Shown: positions 11,120-23,000 of the stretch, piece after piece
How positions within the stretch are numbered: position 1 is the first letter of the stretch
Layout: each line of letters begins with the position of its first letter
Assembly (NCBI GenBank): GCA_027924585.1
Contig: BSBM01000827.1
Coordinates: 372,001 to 436,000, forward strand
Direction: 5' to 3'
Source of the DNA: Larix kaempferi
Taxonomy: Eukaryota; Streptophyta; Pinopsida; Pinales; Pinaceae
DNA: 64,000 bases
Program-made: the position numbers and the translations under genes
Notes under the pieces: model-generated
The model's database searches: none
What the model saw: only the letters and a program-made list of their open reading frames with translations
What the model was told of the DNA's origin: nothing

Positions 11120-12021
11120 TGTTACACCCAAAATATACTCATTATTAGATTCAGTGTATACATCCCTGAAGTCACCTAGACTAAGTACTTTCATTTAGGA
11201 GGATTTGCACTCAATCCTGCAAACTTTTGAGAGGTCGTCGCAGGTTGCACACTAGCAATATACGACGTCGCAGCTTGCTCCACTACAGGGTGCGACGAGG
11301 TATGTTAATGGGAAAAAGTAGCCTATTCGAGATCCTTCTCGAAACTTTCCCATTTAGGGGCTTATCCCTAACCTCTAGGAGAGCTGGTACTCAACCCCTA
11401 ACCCTTTGGGAGGATCCCCTATCTCTCTCCTACCATCTCTCATGCTATCCTATCCATACCCTATCCACTTAGTCCTATATAAGTGAGGCTCACTCCCACC
11501 CCAAAGGGAGGAAGACTATGGTATCTACATGTTGGTGAAATATCTCTTAAGACACCTCCATTCACCTATTAGAGAGCTCATACTTCCTTGGAAGGACATG
11601 GCAATTGGCTTGGTTAGAGAAGGGCTATTGTGTTAAGTCTTTGGTTGTAGTTCTATATCTCTATCATGTACTCCTTTATTTACAGTAATGCAAATGCTTT
11701 CCACCAATAATGTTCTCATGTGTAATGATATTGTGTAGTTTGCCTGCTTAACTGTTTACTTAGATTGCTTATTGTATAGATGCTCTTTACTTGTTTCTCT
11801 TGTTTCTGTGTCTTGACAGGTCTTGCCACTTGGATCTGACGACCGTGGGACGTGGATCAACATTCGGGAGAAAGGATTGCATAGTAAAAAGGTAAGACAT
11901 CTAGTACTTGATCCTTAAGTAGATCTAGGAAATGCACTTGTAGTCTGTTCTATTTGTTCTAGACTCACATTGAGCTAGGGAGATCCGGCTCGCATCCGCT
12001 CGAGTGGATTTTCTGGTAACA
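11120..12021 (+). repeat. 3' LTR of Tat-like element, copy A (902 bp)
   Basis: It begins TGTTACACCC and ends GGTAACA, giving a TGTTAC/GTAACA terminal inverted repeat. It contains GC-rich CGTCGCAGG words (11230-11305) and a likely TATA box TATATAAG at 11476-11483. Weakly but collinearly similar to the copy B LTR at 52854-53827 (for example the AGCTAGGGAGAT-type block near the 3' end). The next five bases, TAAAA, could be the target duplication, but the other end is not in the window. Confidence 0.75.
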
Positions 12022-15000
12022 TAAAATTTACATATAAATGAAACACATTGTTAATATCGTGATTATGAACATAACTAACAACTACTATATAAACATAACA
12101 CTAATGTTTTAATTCATGAATCATGAGATTTGAAAACTATATCGTTTGATACATGGTACTGACTGGTATTAATAATGAATGGACAGGTTGACAGGTCTTA
12201 AAGCTCGGCATGTGCTTCAAGGTGACGTGGAGATAGTGTATCGACCCTACATTAATGGCCCAACCTAAACTCCATGTGACAAGGATTGTTAACACTTCCA
12301 CGTAATTCAATAACAATGTAATAAGGTGACAGTCAACATTATGGTGTACTGTTCCATGGTTAAAATCCTCCGAGCTGGATGTAGAATGATCCATCGTGAG
12401 CCAAGGTGGCAAGGCCATGCTTAAGAAATGAATGAAGCATTAAATGTAATAGCTAAACGAACCCCAAGGTAATCTTGTAGGCACGCCTATGATCGTTGAT
12501 CATTTTGAATTTGGAACGTTGAATCTAACCCTAGCATCTCGTCGTTGTGTTGGTTGTTAGAGAGTTAATTTTTTTCATTGTTCACTATTGTTTCGGGCAA
12601 TGAGGCTGACAGACTGCTGAAAGTTAGGGTTAGACGATATCTGGGAGGATTCAACCTCGAGACCTATAGGGTTAAGTTGGTAGTTGCAAGTTTCATCTCA
12701 CTGCCATGGCGTTGTGATAGAATGTTGTGTCTTTGTTTTGAATTGTTGTCGAGTTGATAGATTGTAGTTTCGTTTCTAAGTTTGAGTGGAAGCACATACT
12801 CTTGCAAAAAGAATAAAAGTATCCTGGTCTCAGTCCAAATCAAGAAGCTCGTCGTCTGCTAGTGAATGTAAAGAGCTCGATCGTTGTTGAAAAAGGTAAG
12901 CGTTTTAAAAACTCAGAGGTGTTAGAAATGCATCTTGCAATCTTTACTTAATCAAATGTCTAACTCTTCGATAGTTTTTGTAACAGGTACAGGATTTGAA
13001 GGACAACTTGGGTGAGGGTTTGGAAAAGGTTGGCAACCCTCCATTCTTGGTAAGCTCCAGGTCTCAAACCCTCGTAGGTGCCCATTTGGAATTGGTTGAT
13101 GAGGTTTTCAACAAAATGTGTAACAAAAGTTCCACCATGCTTTTCGGCATTGTCTATCAGTCGAATTTCTTTGAAGACTTTTTGTGTTGAAGTGATAATT
13201 GTACAAGGAAATGACCCTCGTATATTTAAATGTTACTCGGCCTAAATAGATGCTTGGTTCATCATTGTTGAGAGTTTTTAAAACTCGTTTTAAAAGCTTA
13301 GAGGGTGGGGTTAAACCCTGTGTAGTTTTTGTTTGAAATGTAATGTCGACCTGGTACGTTGATGCTTTCTTTGTAAAGCTGGAACCTGCGTTGGGTTTGA
13401 AACTTAAACTTGGAAATGTTTTGGGTTAAGTTTTAATGAAATAAAAAAATTTAGAGCCGAAGCTTGTTTAACTCTGTATGCTACGTTTTTATTCTCAACA
13501 ATGGAAAGTGTTGTTTTATGCTATTAGTTTGGTTCCTGTGTACATGATAATTTCCGTCGAGCATGTAAAACTGTAAGTATTTTCGTAGTAAAAAAAAAAC
13601 TGTGTTTGAAAACGACGAAGTAGTTTTTCGTATGTAAAAGAAAATGAACAGGACTGCGCCCAAACTCTAGTTTTTCCTTCGATTGTAAAAGATGTTTTCA
13701 TATGTAAACTCCAGAAAATCTTCGAGCAAAAACTAGGGTTTTTGTACTGTAGTTTAAACATGAATGTAAATCATGTTTTGTTTAACTGTTGAAAACGATG
13801 ATGAGAACTTGGAATTACTAATCTAGGGTTTTGTATATGATATGAAACCAAGCTTTGAATAATAACCACAGTTTGTAATGTAGATGGAAAATACGATGGT
13901 GGGAAACAGGATAGGATTTACATTTCTTTTGTTGTCTGTCTTTGATAATACTGGAATAAAGAATGAAAGTATTTAAACAGGAAATTTATGAAGAAAACAA
14001 TGTGTGTGTGTGAAATAGACTGTGTATTGATCATTATTTACAGCTTATAACAATCATTAGCAATACTATTTATTTGCTGATACAATGTATGAAAATTTTG
14101 GATTACATTTTACTATTTAATAATAAAGATAAGAATCAGTTTTGTGTTTGTGCAGAGGTTAAACATTATTTGTTTCCATGGAATAAACAATAATATAACC
14201 TATATTATTTTAGATACTAAACAATAGATTTCTACTATTCTTAGCTATAGGACAGAAAATGAAAAACATATCAATTACTATACTTATCTGTCTAATCAAT
14301 GGCAATCTGCCTATCTTTCGTCTATATTTAATTTGCTTCTCTATACTAGAGTACGATGCAAATAACAACATGTGGAAAAATGTAGAGATGGATTATAAAA
14401 TCAGATTTTCATTACACTTATAATCTAGAATTAAACAAAATCATAAATCAATTCTTTTTCAAACAGAGCTCATTAATTTTTACTAAACAGAACGAATAAA
14501 CTGAAACAAATTAGGAAATAGTCAAACCTAGATTAATTTTGTAGGGAAACAAATAGCCCAAGAAGACTGTTCCCCCCAACCAATTCCTGAAGACAGCCAA
14601 GTACTTGCCTTAGGACCCCCGAGCCTGTTCACTGAACCACCAGGAGGAAGAAGCTCTAGAAGTTTAGGATCTCCACTTGCAGTGGCAATAATTTGTCCAA
14701 TCTTTAAAGGCTAGCAGTCCAAAGGAATTGCACTAGCACCTCTGGTTCTCCTTATCAAAATAGTTTTGAGACTTACAATTGCACTCACAACTAGCCTCCA
14801 TGTTCGAATCTCTCAGTGATCACCTGATGCACATGAGGAATATTTCTGCGGAAAAATATTGTGTAAGAGCTTCCTGCTCAATTCGAATTTGCCTTATGTA
14901 GGCTGCCTAGGCCTTTTCAGTTGTAACTTGGTCATTAAATGAGTTTCCTGCCCACTCCCACCACCTGGGGGATAATGCCACATTATTAGGGGTAGTTGTT

Positions 15001-15268
15001 CCATAACCAACAGCTAGTGGTGTAGTGCAATTGCTGCCATCTGTCCCATGCTTTCCAACAACTTCCATTCCTCCTAGTGGGTCAATGAACACTCATTTAA
15101 CAGTTCCCTTGGGTGTTTGTCTCCTACTTAATTTATTTAAATAATAATAATCAGTAATTACATTCATCCTTGACCAAACTTGGTCATAATTTCAAAACTT
15201 TGAAATTAAAATTTAACATAAAGTATTTTGCAAATAAAATAATATTTTCAGAATTTGGGTAGGTGACA
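12022..15268 (-). repeat. 3' LTR of the chromovirus, truncated on its lower side
   Basis: Near-identical in long stretches to 21003-24254 (for example the segments at 13265-13345 and 22249-22320). It ends GGTAGGTGACA at 15268, next to the polypurine tract. The missing part corresponds to 20087-21002. Short ORFs inside it, such as one at 12996-13190 on plus, are shared with the other LTR but have no recognisable domains. I regard it as non-coding. Confidence 0.88.
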
Positions 15269-15283
15269 TACACCCCCCCTTAA
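15269..15283 (-). other. Polypurine tract of the chromovirus
   Basis: On the minus strand TAAGGGGGGGTGTA directly precedes the LTR start TGTCACC. This is the expected primer site for plus-strand DNA synthesis. Confidence 0.8.
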
Positions 15284-15308
15284 GTCTCAACATCATCCTC
15301 AATGTTGG

Positions 15309-16763
15309 TTAATCACTCCTTGAGTGTTCCTGAAATAGAGTTGGGTATGCTACCTGCATACTACTCTCCAACTCCCAAGTTGCCTCTTCCGGGCTAAGGT
15401 GTTTCCATTGCACCTTTACTTTCCCAATGGTGCGATTCCAGAGTAGAGTTTCCCTCCTTTGGAGGATATAGTCTGGTTCCACCTGAAAATATCCGTCTTG
15501 TCCCACCTGTACATCATTCCAGTTTACAACATGAGTAGCATCGTGTACATACTTCTTTAAAAATGATATATGAAAAACATTATGTATTTTTAAATTTGGT
15601 GGCAAGGCCAGTTGGTATGCCACTGGTCCAACCCTGGACAATATTTCAAAAGGACCACAATACCTGGGTTCCAACTTGGCACAGCTTCCCAATTTCAATG
15701 AACTCTTTTTTGGTCTTACCTTGAGGAATACATGTTCACCAACCTGGAACTCTTTATGAGTCCTTTTTAAATCTACTTGACTCTTCTGCCTATCTTGGGC
15801 AGCTTTTAAATTTTGTTGTACCTGTTTCACAATTAGTTCTAACTCCTGCAATAATTCAGGTCCTAAAACAACTCTATTTACTGGGTCATTCCAAGAAACA
15901 GGTGTATCACATTTCCTACCATAAAGAATTTCAAATGGGCTAAGTTTGGATGATGCCTGATAATGGTTATTATATGAAAATTCTGCTAAGTGTAAGTAGT
16001 CTTCCCACTTACCAGGCTGATCCTTAACATACATTCTTAGTAAGTCTTCCAAAACTTGATTTACCCTTTTTGTCTGTCCATCCATTTGTGGATGAAATGT
16101 GGTGCTGAAATTTAAGGTTGTATTCAACCCTTTAAACAATGACCTCCAATAGTTTCCAGTAAACTTAGAGTCACAATCTGAAATTATCACCTTTGGTATC
16201 CCATGTAGTCGAAAAATTTGCTTCATAAAGATTTCTGCAATGTCGGGAGCCTTATGAGTAGTCTTCACAAGTATAAAATGTGCTGCTTTGCTGAGTTTGT
16301 CCACTACCACCATGATAGAGTCATTTTGTTTCTGGTTTTTGGGTAATCCAGTAATAAAGTCTATGCTTATCACTTCCCATTTCCAACTCGGTATAGGTAA
16401 TGGTTGCAACAATCCGACGGGATGTTGGTGTTCAATTTTCACTTTTTGACAATCCAAACATTTAGCTATGTACTCTGCTACTTCATCCTTCATTCTGGGC
16501 CAATAATACTCCTTCCTTAGCATTGTAATGGTATTTTGATAACCTAGAAGACCAAAATGATGACTTTTATTCATCTCGTTTAAAATCATAATTTTTATTT
16601 CTGGTATGTCTGGTACATACAATCTATTTTTATACAGCAATAACTCATTTTCCTTCATGATGTAATCTTCCATAAGATTTTCAGAACTGTTGTTTGCTGT
16701 TTTTTCCTTTATTTTTCTGTAGTCTTCATCTGTTTCACTCTTTTCAAGAATCTGATTTTCCAA
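15309..16763 (-). pseudogene. Chromovirus integrase with chromodomain, catalytic Glu lost
   Basis: Open over 484 codons. In order: an HHCC zinc-binding part (HHFGLLGYQNT to CLDCQKVK, residues about 68-110), the DDE core (SIDFITGLPKNQ, IISDCDSKFTGNYW), the GPY/F-like segment CGPFEILSRVGPVAYQLALP, and a C-terminal chromodomain ending VKVQWKHLSPEEATWELE. Integrase joins the cDNA to host DNA; the chromodomain targets chromatin. The motif normally GQTERVNQ reads GQTKRVNQ (minus-strand codon AAA near 16075), so the third catalytic acid is Lys. The frame is otherwise the best kept in the element. It follows RNase H in the normal gypsy pol order. Residues upstream of about position 35 have no domain. 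Identification is secure. Confidence 0.9.
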
Positions 16764-16798
16764 ATCTGTTGAATAAGTACTGATGGCTGAAATAAAAT

Positions 16799-17203
16799 TC
16801 AGTTTTGCTTATGACTCAAAGCATCTGCAACCTTGTTCTCCTTCCCTTTAATATGCTGAATTTCGAAATCATGCTCACATAAGAAAGTTAACCATCTAGC
16901 TTGTCTAGCATTCAAATTTGTCTGATCTAATAAATATTTCAAACCCATGTTGTCTGTCAATAAGGTGAATTTTTTTCCAATAAGGTGGTGACGCCACATT
17001 TTTAAAGCATGAATTACTGCTAATAACTCTAAATCGTAAGTGGAGTAATTCTTTTCATGTATTTTTAGCTTTCTAGATTCGTATGCCACAACATACCCTT
17101 CTTGTGTTAGGACTCCACCAAGTCTGTCATTACAAGCATCTGTGCAAACTATAAAATCTTTATTAGGATCTGCTATCCTCAGAATAGGTGTTGTAGTCAA
17201 CAA
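16799..17203 (-). pseudogene. Chromovirus RNase H domain
   Basis: Gypsy-type RNase H. DFIVCTDACNDRLGGVL supplies the first Asp, YSTYDLELLAVIHALKMWRHHL the Glu and LLTDNMGLKYLL the next Asp. The C-terminal link FEIQHIKGKENKVADALSHKQ is the usual tail before integrase. It would degrade the RNA strand after reverse transcription. Its join to the RT block is damaged: between about 17204 and 17389 the conserved connection segment (normally FxGxxxYYRxF) is missing and stops occur. It ends in a stop at 16799-16801, before the integrase frame. Confidence 0.88.
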
Positions 17204-17388
17204 TTCCTTTTAATTCTTAAAACTATCTGAACATTTCTGATCCCACACAAAATTCTTCCCTTTCTTCTGTAAAGAAGTTATGGGGTTGGCAATCCTTGAA
17301 CCGACACATCCTTAGGATCCGGCCAGTCATTAATGTCTCTTATCTTATCAGGGTCAACCGAGATTCCTTCTTTAGAAATTATGTGTCC

Positions 17389-17916
17389 TCAATACTGAAT
17401 TTTGTCCTTGTGGAAGTCACAGTTACTAAACTTAGCGTATAGTTGATGATCTCTCATAACTTGTAAGATAATCCATACATGTTCATCATGCTCTTCTTTA
17501 ATTTTAGAATACACTAAAATGTCATCTATAAACACAACAACAAACTTGTCTAAGTATTTGTGCAGAATATTATTCATCAAACACATAAATACAGCCGGGG
17601 CATTAGTCAAGCCAAATGGCATGACTACGAACTCATAGTGTCCATATCGAGTTCTGAAAGCTGTCTTGAAAATATCTTCATCTTTAACCTGCACTTGATG
17701 ATATCCTGACCTTAGATCAATCTTCGAAAATATTGTGGCTCCACGCAGTTGATCAAATAGATCGTCTATGCAGGGCAACGGATACTGATTCTTGATTGTC
17801 ATATTATTAAGATGGCGATAATCTATACACAGTCTTAGGGCTCCATCTTTCTTCTTAACAAATAATAATAGGTGCTCCCCAAGGAGACACGCTGGGTCTA
17901 ATATAATTATTATCAA
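17389..17916 (-). pseudogene. Chromovirus reverse transcriptase
   Basis: RT palm and fingers are readable: [19 protein letters not shown], a first catalytic Asp in [27 protein letters not shown], and the active-site box [11 protein letters not shown]. The catalytic aspartates are intact. The block lies between protease (18056-19198) and RNase H. Upstream, at 17890-18058, RT-like sequence continues in another frame ([17 protein letters not shown]), so at least one frameshift separates the parts. The frame stops at 17389 inside DKIQY, where family members read DKIQYLGH, so a Leu codon has become a stop. Confidence 0.9.
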
Positions 17917-18055
17917 TCAGTTCCTTCAATTGTGATTTTAATTTGTTTAATTCCAGTATATTCATTATGTATGGAGCTTTAGAATTTGGTACTACTCCTG
18001 GTATTAACTCGATGGTAAAATCTAAATCTCTTTTAGGAGGTAATCCTGGAATCTC

Positions 18056-19198
18056 CTAAGGAAATACATCCTTAAAATCCTTTAGGAGAGGTATGTCTTC
18101 TAATTTCAATTTGTCCTCTTTACAGATAAACTCATCGTTTACTACATTTACTGCAAACAACTGACATCCTTTCCTAACTTCCCTCTCAACTTGCATGGCT
18201 GAAATCTGTCTAAGGGTTACCTTTCTTAGGATACCTTTTATTTCTACAGTTTTTCCTTCTTCATTTAAACATGTAAAACTTTTTTCGTAACAGTTCAGAA
18301 TGACATGATGGGCTTCTAACCAGTCCATCCCAATTATAATATCATAAGATCCTAAAGGTAAAATATTCAACTTGATTTGTGTCTGTAATTGATTCATGGA
18401 TAAAGCACAACTTTCTATAAAATCTGATACTTTCCTCTTTGTTCCAGTTGCTAGTCTAACTAACCAAGATTTACTGAACTTTTCTGTTTTTAACTTAAGA
18501 ATTTCCACTATATCTGGTGATATATAACTTAATCTAGCACCTTGGTCAATTAAAACAGTAACAAGATGATTTTGTAGCATACCTTCAATCTCTACCATAG
18601 AGATTTGATGATCTGCTTGCCTGTTGTCAAGTGCTGCATTGATTCTAGGCATCTCCCTTGCTATGTCTCCGACAGTAGGTTCAGTCTGAATAAAGTGAAT
18701 GTTGTTAGCTGTCCACTTCCTCAAGGGACATTCTGATGCATAGTGGGGACCTTGACACTCGAAACATTTTATGGGTTCCTTTTGTGCATTGGTCCTGGTA
18801 TTATTAGGAGCATTTTTGGGTGCTGTAGAATTCTGTTGTTGATTGTTTCTAGAATTATTTCCTTGAAAATTTCGATACTGAAAATTTTTCTTTTGGAAAC
18901 CGGAATTTCCACTAAACCTAAAATTTTTCTTTTTCAGCTCAAAATTGCTGGGCTTATGACTTTTCCAGCTCGACATTCCTTCTCTTTTCCGATTTGTGTC
19001 ATAACAGAAAACTTCCTTTCTCATAGCCTCTTCCAAGGTCTTAGGACTGTCATACTCGATTCTGTCCTTAATATTGAAAGGTAGGCAGCTCAAGTATCTT
19101 TGAATTTTCGGTTTTTCTTCTAAGAGGTATGGCACATATCTCAGTAAGTTCAGAAATTTACTGTTCATTTCCTTCATGTTCATACCTCCCAGCTTCAA
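18056..19198 (-). pseudogene. Chromovirus gag C-terminal part and aspartic protease
   Basis: It begins in the end of the gag domain, then has an Asn/Gln-rich basic linker and a CCHC knuckle CFECQGPHYASECP (about residues 143-156), followed by a retropepsin-like protease. The protease signature reads VLIDQGARLSYIS, where DSGASHSFIS is usual. The catalytic Asp is present but Ser after it is Gln. The second part, IIIGMDWLEAHH, is typical. The frame is continuous from gag to protease as expected for a gag-pol fusion and stops at 18056, just before EIPGLPP, the start of the RT region. Confidence 0.88.
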
Positions 19199-19246
19199 AT
19201 CATAGAACTCCTTGGATTTTTCTTCATAGTACTGTTCGGATAAAAT

Positions 19247-19944
19247 TTCTTCTTAAAGTATCATTTAAAAGTACTCCAGTTTACATCTTTATCCTTGATG
19301 CCCTTTACTCTTTTGATGTCCTGCCACCAAACATCCGCTTTTCTGATCAAGTTATATATAGCCATTTTTGCTTTCAAGGACTCTGAATAGTTATAAATAT
19401 GGAAATATTTCTTCATACCGGATAACCATGCTTCAGCTGTCTCACCCTTCTCTGTTTTTCCATTGAAAGTTGGAGGTCTAATCTTTTTGAACTCCCCAGA
19501 AATATGTTCATACTCTTTATGGCTTTTCTTTCTGGGTTTGTAATCCCCTTTACTGTTATCGCTTGAATAGTTACGCCTATTTTTGCGTGCTTCAATAGCA
19601 TCTCCTGATGATGTCAAACTACTGTTCACATCATCGATTTTCATTTTCTTAGTTTTGTTACCATGAGGCAGATCCTCAGCCTTGGAGATATTTTCATTAT
19701 CTCTCTCCTGCTCATCAATTGGGCACTGTTCAAACAACACTTGGTTTAACTCTTCTTGCGCCTTCAGAATTCTTTCATTGTCTTGTTTCACAGATCTAAT
19801 TTCTGCCTTTAATTCCTGAAACGCATGTAACAATTCTGACGAATTGTTATTCAATTCATCGTGGCCTTCTTCTTCATAGTGTTGTCTCATGCTATGGCCG
19901 TTTAGTTGAAATCTGTCTTCTAACTGTTCAGCTGAGTTCTCCAT
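19247..19944 (-). pseudogene. Chromovirus gag N-terminal part
   Basis: Starts at ATG 19944. A coiled-coil-prone segment (LLHAFQELKAEIRSVKQDNE) and a charged linker precede the capsid block FKKIRPPTFNGKTEKGETAE with WLSGMKKYF, the canonical start of the retrotransposon gag domain. The frame hits TGA at 19261-19263 where CGA/AGA is expected, and a one-base deletion about 15 bp downstream shifts it into the frame of 18056-19198. Gag would form the cytoplasmic virus-like particle. Confidence 0.85.
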
Positions 19945-20072
19945 ACCTGTAACTTAAAATAATTTATGTATAACATCATAATTAAAATTTCAAATTAGTA
20001 AAATTTTCTGCTATAATAAAATTTTCTGCTACATGTTCTTGGACCTTTTCCAGGCCTAGAGTTCAAACATGA

Positions 20073-20084
20073 GCTCTGATACCA
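20073..20084 (-). other. Primer-binding site (initiator Met-tRNA) of the chromovirus
   Basis: The minus strand reads TGGTATCAGAGC two bases after the LTR end (ATGTTACA). This is the standard complement of the 3' end of initiator Met-tRNA in plants. Confidence 0.9.
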
Positions 20085-20086
20085 CA

Positions 20087-23000
20087 TGTAACATCCTGAA
20101 TTTTCATAAAAATTTAAAATAGCATTAAATAAGATAATTATATCTACGGAAATAATAAATGCTTGACTTCGACAACATTGATTAAGAATTTGTTTCGCAC
20201 TAAACATAATTTAATTTCTGAGTTAGAAACATTTTGATAATGACAACTTAACACACTCATGACAAACATGCTTATTGTAATAAATGCACTGAAGGGTTAG
20301 AAGTCTGATGCGATACTTTTCTTTTGACAGGACACTGACAGTTTGCTTTCTTTATGTCCAAGGGTGTCCTATGAGGTACCCTGGAGTTTACTTAGCTGCA
20401 ACGCTAAAGCTTTTGAAATGTTTCTATGTGCAAATGACAGGTATGAAGTTCAATGATTGCATAGTTTAAGAGTACGTGTGTAATTTAATTCAACGTTGAA
20501 ATAATAAAATGTTGTGAAATCTTTTGCGAAACAAAGTATCTACAGGTATGAAATGCTTAGTGCTGCTTACTGGTTTTCAACGCTGTATTACAACTCATCA
20601 ATGTTGAAAATAATGTCACCTATTAAAACTTCATGCTGTTAAATTCGTTGTTGTGACCATCCATGTTGTTGTAGTTTAGCTTTTTGTCGTCGTCTTAAGA
20701 TGATTAATATTTGCATAGTACCAATGTAGTAATTGTACCGCAAAAATCCTTAAATGTTTGCATTATGAATTTATGGTATGAAGTACATAATATTAGCACA
20801 GTTTAAAATATCAAATTGCAAACTTTATCTTTTAATATTGGCAATAGTAAGAACTATAAAAAAAATATAAACAATGATTAACATTACAATACTAACATTT
20901 ATAATTCTTATAAATGACTAACCTAAATCATATTTTAACAATGTTTAACTACATGCAATACTTATAAGCCTTAAGGCATATCTATAAAATAAAGTTTATT
21001 ATATAAAATTTACATATAAATGAAACACATTGTTAATATCATGATTATGAACATAACTAACAACTACTATATAAACATAACACTAATGTTTTAATTCATG
21101 AATCATGAGATTTGAAAACTATATCATTTGATACATGGTACTGACTGGTATTAATAATGAATGGACAGGTTGACAGGTCTTAAAGCTTGGCATGTGCTTC
21201 GAACTGACGTGGAGATAGTGTATCGACCCTACATTAATGGCCCAACCTAAACTCCATGTGACAAGGATTGTTAACACTTCCACGTAATGCAATAATAATG
21301 TAATAAGGTGACAGTGAACATTACAGTGTACTGTTCCATGGTTAAACTCCTCTGAGCTAGATGTAGAACAATCCATCGTGAGCCAAGGTGGCAAGGCCAT
21401 GCTTAAGAAATGAATGAAGCATTAAATGTAATATCTAAACGAACCCCAAGGTAATCTTGTTGGCACGCCTGTGATCGTTGATTGTTTTGAATTTGGGACG
21501 TTGAATGTAACCCTAGCATCTCGTCGTTGTGTTGGATGTTAGAGAGTTAATTTTATCATTGTTCACTATTGTTTCGAGCAATGAGGCCGACAGGCTGCTG
21601 AAAGTTAGGGTTAGACGAGATGTGGGAGAATTCGACCTCAAGACCTATAGGGTTAAGTTGGTAGTTGCAAGTTTCGTCTCACTACCATGGCGTTGTGATA
21701 GAATGTTGTGTCTTTGTTTTGAATTGTTGTCAAGTTGATAGATTGTAGTTTCATTTCTAATTTTGAGTGGAAGCACATACTCCTGCAGAAAGAATAAAAG
21801 TATCTTGGTCTCGGTCCAAATCAAGAAGCTCGTCGTCTGCTAGTGAATGTAAAGAGCTTGGTCGTTGTTGAAAACGGTAAGCGTTTTCAAAACTCAGAGG
21901 TGTTAGAAATGCATCTTGCAATCTTTACTTAATCAAATTTCTAACTCTTCGACAATTTTTGTGACAAGTACAAGATTTGAAGGACAACTTGGGCAAGGGT
22001 TTGGAAAAGGTTGGAAACCCTCCATTCCTGGTAAGCTCTGGGTCTCAAACCCTCGTAGGTGCCCATTCGGACTTGGTTGATGAGGTTTTCAACAAAATGT
22101 GTAACAAAAGTTCCACCATGATTTTCGGCATTGTCTGTCAGTCGAATTTATTTGAAGAAATTTTGTGTTGAAGTGATAATTGTACAGGGAAATGACCCTC
22201 GTATATTTAAATGTTACTCGGCCTAAATAGATGATTGGTTCGTCATTGTTGAGAGTTTTTAAAACTCGTTTTAAAAGCTTAGAGGGTGGGGTTAAACCCT
22301 GTGTAGTTTTTGTTCGAAATGTAATGTTGACCTGGTATGTTGATGCTTTCTTTGTAAAGTTGGAACCTGCATTGGGTTCGAAACTTAAACTGGGAAATGT
22401 TTTGGGTTAAGTTTTAATGAAATAAAAAAATTTAGAGCCGAAGCTCGTTTAACTCTGTATGCTACGTTTTTATTCTCGTCAATGGAAAGTGTTGTTTTAT
22501 GCTATTAGTTTGGTTCCTGTGTACATGATAATATCCGTCGAGCATGTAAAAATGTAAGTATTTTCGTAGTAAAAAAAAAACTATGTGTGTTTGAAAACGA
22601 CAAAGTAGTTTTTCGTCTGTAAAAGAAAATGAATAGGACTACACCCAAACTCTAGTTTTTCCTTCGATTGTAAAAGATGTTTTCATATGTAAACTCCAAA
22701 TAAATCTTCGAGCAAAAAATAGGGTTTTTGTACTGTAGTTTAAACATGAATGTAAATCATGTTTTGGTTAACTGTTGAAAACGATGATGAGAACTTGGAA
22801 TTGCTAATCTAGGGTTTTATATATGATACGAAACCAAGATTTGAATAATAACCACAGTTTGTAATGCAGATGGACAATACGATGGTGGTAAACATGATAG
22901 GATTTACATTTCTTTTGTTTTCTGTATTTGATAATACTGGAATAAAGGATGAAAGTAATTAAATAGGAAATTTATGAAGAAAACAATGTGTGTGTGTGAA

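Larger units (their letters stand above)
7199..12021 (+). mobile_element. Tat-like Ty3/gypsy element, copy A, 3' part only
   Basis: What remains is the antisense ORF (7565-8745), a 2.4-kb spacer, the polypurine tract and the 3' LTR. The orientation is plus, set by the polypurine tract lying immediately left of an LTR that begins TGTTACACCC. The layout matches copy B (52854 to the right edge) in reverse orientation: the ORF start is about 2.37 kb from the polypurine tract in both. Pol and gag of copy A are absent. The CACTA terminus at 7198 cuts the element on its left. To the right, the LTR abuts LTR sequence of the chromovirus at 12022, whose homologue has about 915 bp more at that side, so copy A most likely inserted into that LTR. 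Nucleotides 7199-7560 are A/T-rich element sequence with no gene. Confidence 0.75.

Noticed and set aside
12996-13190. Small plus-strand ORF repeated at 21977-22171
   Set aside because: It is conserved only because both copies lie in the two LTRs of one element; no domain, and it is opposite to the element's transcription.
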